A DNA stretch of 64,000 nucleotides from Orbilia blumenaviensis (Eukaryota; Ascomycota; Orbiliomycetes; Orbiliales; Orbiliaceae). Positions 1-8,628 of the stretch are shown here, piece by piece (the stretch's first letter is position 1; each line of letters begins with the position of its first letter). The position numbers and the translations under genes were made by a program. Under the pieces are notes generated by a model. The model was given only the letters and a program-made list of their open reading frames with translations. It ran no database searches and was not told the origin of the DNA. The stretch covers positions 3,844,001-3,908,000 of the forward strand of contig JAVHNS010000002.1 in NCBI GenBank assembly GCA_036872755.1, in the 5' to 3' direction.

Positions 1-1
1 G

Positions 2-760
2 CCTACAAATGGTCCTGCACCAACTGGAGAATGCGAAGCTCATGGTGACCATTGGCATTGTCCTCCTGGCGTCCCAGAACCAACTAATCCACCGAACTCA
101 AACCCTACGGATGAGCCTTCTCCAACTGGAAGCGGTGAGTGCGAGGCCCATGGCGATCATTGGCATTGCCCCCCTGGTGTCCCAGAGCCTACCAGCCCCC
201 CAAGCTCGGAACCTGAGCCTACCGAAGGCCCAACCCCAACTGGCGAATGTGAAGCTCATGGCGACCACTGGCACTGCCCAGAGGGCGTCCCGGAGCCAAC
301 CTACCCTCCCAGCCAACTCCCCACAGCTCCAGCTCCAGTTGTAACAGGAGGTGAATGCGAAGCGCACGGTGACCATTGGCACTGTCCACCCGGTGTTTCT
401 GAGCCGACTACTCCACCTCCAACCAATGGAGGTACTCCTACCCCAACATCTCCGGTTTCTGAAGAGTGCGAGGCCCATGGCGACCATTGGCACTGCCCTC
501 CTGGCGTCCCAGAGCCCACTTCTCCACCTCCACCAACCCCCACTGACGGCGAAGATCCAGATGAATGTGTTGCTCATGGAGATCATTGGCATTGCCCTCC
601 TGGAGTAGCAGAGCCGACATACGCTCCTTCCGAAACAATTTCCCCTCCTCCTCAGTACACTGGTGCCGCAGCCGGTTTACTCTCCTTTTCTAACAAGAAG
701 ACCATCGTCGGAGCTGTCGCCGCTAATGTTATTTTGCTTGTTTTGTTCCCTTTCGCATAA
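2..760 (+). CDS. GPI-anchored wall protein with six Cys/His repeats (5' partial)
   Basis: The reading frame is open from the window edge to the TAA at 758-760, so the N-terminus and signal peptide lie outside. It consists of six copies of the motif CEAHGDHWHCPPGVPEPT (one starts CVAHGDHW, some have PEG or GVS/GVA) joined by Pro/Thr/Ser-rich linkers. The C-terminus has a short small-residue stretch (TGAAAG), two Lys and a hydrophobic tail (VGAVAANVILLVLFPF), which is what a GPI-attachment signal looks like. I infer an extracellular, wall- or membrane-anchored protein. The regular Cys, His and acidic residues suggest metal binding, but I cannot name the family with certainty. A plain structural repeat protein is the alternative. 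Confidence 0.85.
   Translation, partial: PTNGPAPTGECEAHGDHWHCPPGVPEPTNPPNSNPTDEPSPTGSGECEAHGDHWHCPPGVPEPTSPPSSEPEPTEGPTPTGECEAHGDHWHCPEGVPEPTYPPSQLPTAPAPVVTGGECEAHGDHWHCPPGVSEPTTPPPTNGGTPTPTSPVSEECEAHGDHWHCPPGVPEPTSPPPPTPTDGEDPDECVAHGDHWHCPPGVAEPTYAPSETISPPPQYTGAAAGLLSFSNKKTIVGAVAANVILLVLFPFA
32..619 (+). repeat. Six in-frame repeats of the CEAHGDHWHC motif
   Basis: Copies begin at 32, 140, 248, 356, 467 and 566. The first four are spaced exactly 108 bp (36 codons) apart, then 111 and 99 bp. Each core holds two Cys and three His. Spacing differences fall in the Pro/Thr linkers, and all copies keep the frame. Confidence 0.95.
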
Positions 761-1765
761 ACGCACTAAATGATTTCTTATGTAAGGTTCCAGTTTAATG
801 CCTTAATCTTAATGTCTTAGTCATGTATACGATAGTACACCCTATATGCACGTCCTTAGTCTCGAAGGACCCGGCCGCAATTAGAGTCACGTGTAGGGCT
901 GGAAGATTAATGTTTGTACGCAGATAAATGAAGATGAGTTTGAGTCTCAAGTTTCTTTTTTTTAGCTCTAGTGCTAGTTAGTGCACTATAAAACCATGAG
1001 ACTGTGACAGTGATTGATATCGATATACAGCCGAGCATGTTAACCTTCACTTCTGAATACAAAGAGATAAATCGTGCGCCTGTACATAGGTATGCAAGCT
1101 TGATCATTGGGCCTTGGAACTGCATTATAATATCGTCATTAAATTTTTTATGCTTGTAGAATCAAACCGGACGCGTCTAGATCTATCCGGATAAAGACGC
1201 ATACTAATATTATAAGATGCTTGCATGCGCATGCACAAATGTGACCATGGATCACAACAAAGGCAATGCCGAAGTCTGTTCCTTTATCAGCATCAGATAT
1301 CAAGACTATAGCTATAATTCTTAAATAGCCCCCTGGATGCCAGAAAGCATAGGTTTTGTGTGGCAAAAAGCAGGTACTTTTAAGTAACTACCGTCTTGCT
1401 GCAGCTTACCGGACGTCCGCGGACTTGGGCAGGCCTCAGAATGCAACATCCATTTTTGTGTTGCGATGTTACTGCCCTGTGTAACATCCCAAAGTGTGTT
1501 GTCTACATCGGCACCGAAGAGCTTCAACGCCGTTGCACTGTCAGTTGCTGGGGTCTATTTTCGTGCAGTAGGCTCAAGATCTCATTTTTTCCCTCTTTTT
1601 TCACTATCTCTCCCGATGGCCCCAACTATACTCTACTTTTCATCATCTTCACCATCATCACCATCTGAAATACCATCCACCTTCACCACCACACTGTCTC
1701 CGGCCATGCGCTATTAATACTACCCACGTTCTTCTGATCGTCACCAAGGCCTCTAAGTTTATAAA
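761..1765. other. Intergenic stretch, no gene seen
   Basis: This holds the 3' region of the GPI-protein gene and the upstream region of the next reading frame. Apart from the palindrome at 1222-1235 and short spurious frames, I see no coding or RNA gene. Confidence 0.6.
1222..1235. repeat. 14-bp palindrome TGCATGCGCATGCA (copy 1)
   Basis: A perfect palindrome containing two GCATGC hexamers end to end. The same 12-base core GCATGCGCATGC recurs at 11248-11259 and 29438-29449, each time between genes. A protein-binding site is possible but this is inference. Confidence 0.6.
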
Positions 1766-2881
1766 GTGAAGTCTTACTTCTTGATAAGTTGTGTCTTTAT
1801 CTCGGCTCTACCCACCATCGCAGGCCTCCAGGCCCAACAGTCGCCCACTGCTCCTAACCATCGATTCCCTTGGGCCAGGCTCCGATACACTTATCTGCCC
1901 TCTAACCGTCCCATTCCCAGCTTCACTACCAAATACCAAACGTTCATTAAGGCAAAGGTCGCTGGTAAATCTCCACAGCCCATTTTTCATCCCAGTTCTT
2001 GGTCACAATATAACCAGCACCTCAGGAAACGTGAGAAAGAACCTAAAATTTCTAGAACAGAACCTATGGGCCAAGAGCAGATGGCCAATCCGGGTACCAA
2101 ATCTCTGGAGTTGGCCCTAACTCAGGAAGATAAAACTATCTGCAATATCAGCGAGACACCAAACAACTATTGCCCAAAAACGCCTGAGCGACTTGCCGAA
2201 GAGCTGCGTGAGGCCCGCCGTGGTCTCTTTTCTGGAACCACCCTAGCCGTTATCTTCGCAGTCGGAATGGGACTGACCTTTTTCTTACGATACCAGTTCA
2301 TCCGCTATTTTGAATACAAGGAAAAATGGCACATAGAGCGTGCAAGGTTGAAGACAATCAGAAAGGTTAATCGCACAATGGCCAAAAGGGGATTAGACAA
2401 CCACTATCCTGAGAATACCGACCAATGGCTGCTTGATCATCCACCTAGCCGATTCTGGGCCTTTGTTTTTGAAAACGAGGTTTTCATCGCACTACTAGAT
2501 TTCGTCGAACATCGCACGGCCTCCGTTGGAAAATTTACTGGGATGATGGGGAGACCGAAGCTGGGCGATGAGGCTTCCGGAATCCCCCTCAACAGCCTTC
2601 GAGCACGCCGCAGATACCGAGGAAGAAGACGTGGCTCCTTGCAGGCCACATCGCGTGAGGCCCCTAAGTCTTTGTTCCCACCCCCGATTAGCACTCAGCA
2701 TCACCACGAGGAGCCCAGCCGGGGAGGTTCCGTTGCCTCTAGTCACGGTCTCCCTATCGGTTTCAACTCGATCGACACGGCCTCGGATGACGAATTTCAG
2801 GGCCCGGATAGGGAATCCTACCAAATTCCCGGCGGGTTTGGGGGCACTCCCTGGGCTCCTGAGGACGACGCGAGCTCTTAG
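1766..2881 (+). CDS. Single-pass membrane protein, start codon uncertain (frame opens with GTG)
   Basis: The frame opens just after an in-frame TAA at 1754 and runs 371 codons, but contains no ATG before 2066. The first start-like codon is GTG at 1766. The residues after it (KSYFLISCVFISALPTIAG) look like a secretory signal peptide. A transmembrane segment lies at about residues 155-174 (TTLAVIFAVGMGLTFFL), followed by a basic stretch with an RARRRYRGRRR motif, a His run and an acidic C-terminus. Three readings are possible: a lost or non-AUG start; an unseen 5' exon joined at the acceptor near 1823 (GTGAAG...CGCAG would make a 58 bp intron, but no usable upstream ATG exists); or initiation at ATG 2066, giving a 271-residue protein. 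I do not recognise a family. Confidence 0.6.
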   Translation: MKSYFLISCVFISALPTIAGLQAQQSPTAPNHRFPWARLRYTYLPSNRPIPSFTTKYQTFIKAKVAGKSPQPIFHPSSWSQYNQHLRKREKEPKISRTEPMGQEQMANPGTKSLELALTQEDKTICNISETPNNYCPKTPERLAEELREARRGLFSGTTLAVIFAVGMGLTFFLRYQFIRYFEYKEKWHIERARLKTIRKVNRTMAKRGLDNHYPENTDQWLLDHPPSRFWAFVFENEVFIALLDFVEHRTASVGKFTGMMGRPKLGDEASGIPLNSLRARRRYRGRRRGSLQATSREAPKSLFPPPISTQHHHEEPSRGGSVASSHGLPIGFNSIDTASDDEFQGPDRESYQIPGGFGGTPWAPEDDASS

Positions 2882-3999
2882 GAAATACATTCGCCCAATG
2901 GTCCCGTTGCAGAGGATGAATGTTGGAGGGTCGGCAATCAACCCATCTCAACTTGAGGCCCTCCTATAAGATTGTGCCCCGATTGTGAATGCAATTAGCA
3001 GCAATTCGATGCTGGAGGCCTTCAGTTGAAATGGTTGATTTGCTAACCCCAAAGGGGAAAATCAAGGTTTCCCTTTCCCTTCCCCCCCTTCTTATTGATC
3101 TATTTGCTTGAACTCTGTATTTAATTATTTATGATACCCTTTTGCATCAAAACTTCCATGCTCATGATCATGCTAGCCCTCCAGTTATTAAAATGCCATG
3201 GTGATTCTCACTAATGTAATCAAATACACTATTAACTTAGAATGTCGGCTTCCTTGTACTTATTATAACCATGCCCGACTGTGAGTCAGAGCGAATCTCT
3301 CAATTCTGTTAAAAAACATATTTTATACACTATACAGTCATACATAATATAAAAACTGTTCTATACCCCCTCCTCAGGTGAAAAAACACCAAAATATGGT
3401 GTTTTTGTATAACTTTTTATACATATACCAGCATCCATACCTCTACCCAAGACTGGCGTCTAATAAATACCTCCGTAACTTAATTTATAGTTTTATAAGC
3501 GATATATATTTTATTGCCAATTAATTAATGCAAACCTGCAGAAACTGGCTTTGTGCAGCCGGGTTTAAGGACAGCGACGGCTGCAATTTATGTAGTAATG
3601 TTTTATTGCTTAAGTATATACGAAATTAGGTAGCATTATAGATGGCGATAACTAGCAGTGATTATCCGGCACTCCAGTACTACAAGTACCAAATAATCAT
3701 GGCTCTCCGCAGCCTCGGCAGGGTCTTCAGGACATTGCATGCGCATTGCATTGAATTCGAAACAACATAATAGTGAGCTCGTAAGTCGAAATCGACTTTC
3801 GGATTTAACCCCTGGACTAGCCTGCAGCTCCAGCGCGGTATCGGTCTCGGTTTTTTTTTTATTTTTTTTTTGTCTTCTCTGGTAGCAGTAGCGATTGATT
3901 TTGAAGCTTAGTTTGTAATTTTAACGTACCACCCATGCGTATATCTCATAAAACCTGGTTCTTCGTCCACGCACCGCTCGCCGAATCAGGTTCCAAGTT
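2882..3999. other. AT-rich intergenic stretch, no gene seen
   Basis: Several AT-rich blocks and a T-rich run near 3849-3872. No supported coding or RNA gene. Confidence 0.6.
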
Positions 4000-4395
4000 T
4001 TATTTCATTGGCGGGTACGTAGTAAACTCCTTCATCCTTAGTGGATATTCCAAGTCAAGTTCCGTGTAGTCTACGCACGACAAACAAGGTTCTACGGGGA
4101 TCCGAACGTCCCTGCCCTGTAGATACCTAGGTACATACATACATGTTTCAACAATTTCTACAAATGACCCACGGTTGTTGATCCAGCAGCTAAGACCTTG
4201 GAAATGCTTGTTCCGACTCGGATTGAGAAGCAGCGGGGCAATTTCGATTTCCATTGGTAAAGCAAGGTCGTGCACAACTCCACGAGCAAGGTGGGGGCAG
4301 TTATAATTTTGACAAGGGGCCTGATGCTTACGTATATGCTTGAGCGGCTCGGTCATAAGCCCAAATTCTGGCTTGATGCCCGAGCAAAATGTCAT
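4000..4395 (-). pseudogene. Possible fragment of an F-box-type protein (C-terminal part)
   Basis: An ATG-initiated 131-codon frame. Its Cys-rich spacing (CQNYNCPHLAR early, then PCLSCVDYTELDLEYP near the end) resembles the C-terminal parts of fungal F-box proteins that end in a C-x2-C-x-DY motif. It is far too short to be a full member and has no F-box. An F-box N-terminal remnant lies next to it on the opposite strand, suggesting one old gene broken and partly inverted. This is inference, and a chance frame is the alternative. Confidence 0.3.
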
Positions 4396-4508
4396 ATGAA
4401 CGGTCTCTAATCACGATATCACAGGAATGCCATATATATATGAGAAATATGATATAAAGATATTCGTTATTATGGTACGATTCTTCAAGCATTCAATTCA
4501 GCGCTCCG

Positions 4509-4690
4509 ATGTCGGGCCTTCCTGACGATATTTTATTTGGGGTGTTTGAAGAATTCGGAGTCGATTCTAAAGTGACCGTCACGCAATAAATCTCGCGTGG
4601 TGGGTTAAGATTAGATAAGAGCTCTGGCATTAGTCTCGTACTCTGGCATATAGCGACGGCACACCTTAATGAGGTAAAGTTTTAAAAACT
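4509..4690 (+). pseudogene. Decayed F-box gene, N-terminal end
   Basis: From ATG 4509 the frame reads MSGLPDDILFGVFEEFGVD, which matches the start of an F-box (LPxDILxxVFEE), but it stops at TAA 4587-4589. Downstream, after frame changes, the remnant IRALALVS is followed by RRHTL near 4612-4680. This resembles the second half of an F-box (RxLALVSRxxRR). The stop and frameshifts mean it is not functional as it stands. Confidence 0.5.
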
Positions 4691-4712
4691 TGTAAAAAAA
4701 TTTTTTTTTTTT

Positions 4713-4759
4713 ATCTGATCACGCAGAACCGCGGATCGAATCGAATAGAGTTATCAGAT
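4713..4759. promoter_or_regulatory. Two GATA-type boxes resembling the iron-regulator (SreA/Urbs1) site
   Basis: On the minus strand 4751-4759 reads ATCTGATAA, an exact match to the ATCWGATAA consensus known for fungal iron-responsive GATA repressors. On the plus strand 4713-4721 reads ATCTGATCA, one mismatch. They lie about 800 bp before the transporter ATG. Their function is inferred from the neighbouring gene. Confidence 0.45.
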
Positions 4760-5196
4760 TTTTTCTGTTTCGTTCGCTAAAGTTGCAGCCTGGTTCGAAT
4801 CCAGTTCGTGTAGGTTTCGGCACATGCCGGTCGGGACAGCGGCGGTTGGCAGCTGACAGCTTGATGGGCTGGGTCTTTGGGATTCCAACCACTTCTTGGA
4901 CCAGATTAACCTTGTTCTTAGAAATATTTTCCTTCTAAGAGGGAAAAAAAAAAAAAAAAAAAAACAGTGTATGAATCGACTATAGTAAGTAATAAAATTC
5001 TGTCAACTGTTTGGTCAATTAGGAAGCTAGGTTCCAATGCGAAAACTGCAGAAAAATGTCACGTCACAGACCCTACCTTTGACTTTGAACCGAGGATTCT
5101 TCGTACCATACCAGCCTCAAAAACTGACTGTCCGCACCAAAGACCCTGTAAACTTTATCAGCGCTCGACTTTTCTGGACCCACTCACACCACGCGG

Positions 5197-5205
5197 ATCT
5201 GATTA
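5197..5205 (+). promoter_or_regulatory. Third ATCTGAT box nearer the transporter
   Basis: ATCTGATTA, one mismatch from ATCWGATAA, about 350 bp upstream of ATG 5558. Weak alone, but it is the third such box upstream of a siderophore transporter. Confidence 0.3.
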
Positions 5206-5557
5206 GATTACCCTAGTATATCACACCCCCAACACGCAAATCCCCCCCATGCGCGATGAGCGCAATACGAAGTGCTAGCTTTGTTTTGCCTTCGCTGTGT
5301 CAAGGCTTAAGTAATGGGAAGGTGGGAGTTTTATAGGCTTTGTGGCGGTAAACAGTGGTACAAACCCTGCTTATGGCCTTGGGCTCCCATGTAAGGTAGA
5401 GAGGGGATCAGCGTAAGCTTGGGTCGGACTTTGATAGTCTGTGAAATAATTATTTAAATCAGCTTGTTTGGTCTTCGCATAGTAGGAATTACTGCCTTAC
5501 AATGGGATATTCCAAAATCAATTGTCATTTTTCCCCATACAATACCATACTTTCGTC

Positions 5558-7638
5558 ATGAAGTGGTATAACAATCCAATCGTCAACCCATTCTACCGCG
5601 ACGAGCGGGACGAGGCACCAGAACCGGTCGTAAAGACGGTTCAAACAAAGGAGAAATCTTCCACGCGGACTGAGGAAGAAAATGCCCAAATCGCTGCCCG
5701 TGATGACCCTGAGAAGGGTTCCGCGCCAACATATATTTCAGAAAGTGTAGAAGATTTGAATAACTCAGATTACCAGTTTGGAATCAAGAAAGTTGAGGCT
5801 ATCGCTACTATATGGTCGAAGAAGGAATTGTACCTACTTTATGTTTGGTAGGTCCCGTTTTCCCTCCTGGAATTGCATATTTGCTAATGTAGTGAGATAC
5901 GAGCTAGGATATGGTTAATGTACTGCGTGCTATCACTTCAAAGCCAATCTTCGTTCTCTCTTTTCCCATACGCATACAGCGCTTTCAACAGTCATAGCTT
6001 GATCTCAACTTCCGCTGTCGTCGCCTCAATTGTCGGTGGAGTTTTACGTCTTCCCATTGGCAAGGCTATCGACATCTGGGGCCGCGCCGAAGGCTTCGTT
6101 ATATTCGCAGCACTGTTCCTGCTCGGGCTGGTAATGCTCGCGGCAACGGATGGTGTAGCAACGTATGCTGCTGCGTATGTCTTCAACCAAGTAGGATTTA
6201 CAGGGATCTCGTATATCATGGCCGTTTTTGTCGCAGATACGACAACGCTGAGAAATCGAGGTTTGATGTATGCGTATACTTCATCACCATATATTATGAC
6301 GACATTTTTAGCGCCACGACTAGCACAGGCTTGGTTGGATCATTCAACCTGGAGATGGGTGAGTATTGATTGTTTCTTATACAGACAGACCCATTGATCT
6401 CTGCTGACTCAAAGTAATATAGGGATTTGGTGTCTTTTGCATCATCTTGCCGGTTATATTTGCTCCCTTTGTCGGACTGCTATTTGTGAAACAGCACCAG
6501 GCTGTGAAGACTGGTCTCTTGCGGAAAGAGAAGAGTGGTAGAACGCTAGTACAAAGCTTGAAGTACTATGCAGTTGAATTCGACGGTATTGTACCATCGC
6601 ATGTTTATCTTTCTGCTGTGGATATTTTGACTAACGTATTTCTCCAGCTATCGGAATGTTGATTCTTATGGCCGGTTTCGTTCTCTTCCTCTTGCCGTTC
6701 AACCTTGCTGGTTCCCTCCCAGATTCATGGAAGCGCAGCGATATAATTGCAATGATAGCAGTCGGATTTGTCCTCTTGGTTATATTCCCATTCTATGAGA
6801 AATATTGGGCACCAAAATCGTTCATTCCATGGGCACTGCTTCGAGATAGGACGATATTTGGGTGCTGCTTGACAATCGGTAGTTTGTTCTTCGGCTTCTA
6901 CTGCTGGGATTTGTATTTCGGCTCCTTCCTGCAGGTTGTATTTGACTTGGATGTTACACAAGCCGGATATGTTGGGAATATTTATAGCATCGGCTCTACA
7001 TTTTGGGCAATAGTAGTCGGATAGTAAGTATCAGGCCCCACAATTCTATACCCTTGATGAATGAGGCTAATCCTTCTCATAGTCTTATTCGTCGCACAAA
7101 CCGGTACAAATGGTTAGGGATCCTGTTCCTTCCTATTCACATTATGGGAGCGGGCCTGATGATACATTTCCGTCAACCATGGCAGTCAATCGGTTTCATC
7201 GTCATGTGTCAGATATTCATTGCCTTCGCCGGTGGTTCACTCGTTATCTGCCATGAGATTGCAGCTCTTGCAGTCGGCACTCATGCCGATATTGCTATGA
7301 TCCTTGCCCTGCTATATTTAGCCTCGGCAATCGGTGGAGCTATGGGAAGTTCTGTCAGCGGCGCCGTATGGCAGAATACATTTCCGAAGGTGCTCTTTGA
7401 CGCGCTACCGACGGAACTCAAGGGCGAGGTAGCCAACATTGTGTACAGCCTTCCGACGCAGTTAAGCTACCCTCCTGGAAGCCCAGGGAGAAATGCAATC
7501 GTATATGCATACGGAGTGGCACAACAGAGAATGTGTATTGCGGCAACTTCCATGGCAGCGTTAACGTTGGTCGGGGTGTGGATGTGGCGAGATATTCGGT
7601 TAGATAATAAAAAACAGGTAAAGGGGACAGTCCTGTAG
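5558..7638 (+). CDS. Siderophore iron transporter, major facilitator superfamily (ARN/SIT type)
   Basis: Plasma-membrane proton symporter family that imports ferric siderophores. Five exons: 5558-5847, 5908-6358, 6423-6585, 6648-7023, 7083-7638. All junctions keep phase and give 611 residues, the usual size. The N-terminal ~90 residues are hydrophilic and cytosolic, followed by about 14 predicted membrane spans. Family signatures include IWLMYCVLSLQSQSSFSLFPY across the first join, RLPIGKAIDIWGR in the loop after TM2, the ADTTTLRNRGLMYAY segment, and LLYLASAIGGAMGSSVSG near the C-terminus. The intron-4 donor falls inside a would-be TAG (TA|GTAAGT), so intron retention would truncate the protein. 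No siderophore synthetase is nearby, so uptake of foreign siderophores is possible. The exact substrate cannot be told. Confidence 0.88.
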
Positions 7639-8628
7639 GTGGTATATCAGCCGATATCAGCACCATCGGCAGCTATAGCCAGAGTTCGCATTGCGATTAA
7701 GGAGACTTGTTTTCGTCTCGACATATATATGTACGTGCGTGCGTGTTTGCCTCTTTTAGAGGTGTAAATTGCAATTGACATTTGACCCAAGAAACGATAG
7801 TTTAGTCGCGGTAGCTGGTAGCTATAGATGATGTGATAAACCTGTCATATACCAATCTCGAGGGCTTCGAGGAATACCTCTGGCGCTAGTCACATACGCA
7901 TCTTATGCTCTACCCAAGTACTCAAACTTTTTAGTCACGTATTTTGTTATCTGGTTGTTAGTACTTGCCGGTGTAGTGATATCGCGTCGTATTCTCATAG
8001 TATACTAGTATATCGCGTCAATAGAACGGGGCTGTCTGGTATATTCAGCGTGATTTTGTGTTGTCTGGTTACCAACGAGGCCGCGTGATTGTGTTGTAGT
8101 GTTGCATTGTCTGCGTTGTTTGCCTTGTTATGGTGTCGCGTGTTGTGGAAGCCGGCCATCGCCTGCTTCGCCTCCTTTTGAGGATTTCTGTTCTCGTTTC
8201 TTCCTTGTTCTGTCCTCTCTTCCTTCCATCATCATCATCAACCTCAAATCCTCCCAGCCTCCGCCATAATCTTTGCATCACAGCACCAACAAACGTAACC
8301 TTATAGGCTTCTTCTTCCGCCTAACTCCCCTCCTATTTGTCCTCTCTTCTATCTACGAACTTCGAAGACTTTGTTTTCCTATCCTACTACCCTCTTGAGC
8401 CAGCCTCGTTAGCCTCATCAGTCTCATCGCGATTACGCGCCTGTGACTCCCGCAAAACAAACCAAACAAAAACTGTAATAACATCCCACCCCGTCTATTT
8501 ACTCCTCAGCCCACCTTGCTCTCCTTCGCCCTTCGGCTGCCATCGAAATCCCCCTACAGTCTGCGACTGCCTCCGATACCATCCTAACTCTCATCCTCTC
8601 AAAGCATTTCCCTCCTAAATCACTCATT
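7639..8628. other. Intergenic stretch and pyrimidine-rich YRA1 leader
   Basis: No gene seen. From about 8200 the plus strand becomes strongly pyrimidine-rich (CT/TC blocks), typical of the promoter and 5' leader of an abundantly expressed fungal gene. Confidence 0.6.

Larger units (their letters stand above)
4691..5557. other. Upstream region of the siderophore transporter
   Basis: No gene seen. Holds GATA-type boxes (listed separately), a run of 21 A at 4944-4964 and a T-rich run at about 4700-4712. Confidence 0.6.

Noticed and set aside
4790..4804. CTGGTTCGAATCCAG, a tRNA T-arm look-alike
   Set aside because: No matching D-arm, anticodon arm or acceptor stem lies in the 60 bases upstream.
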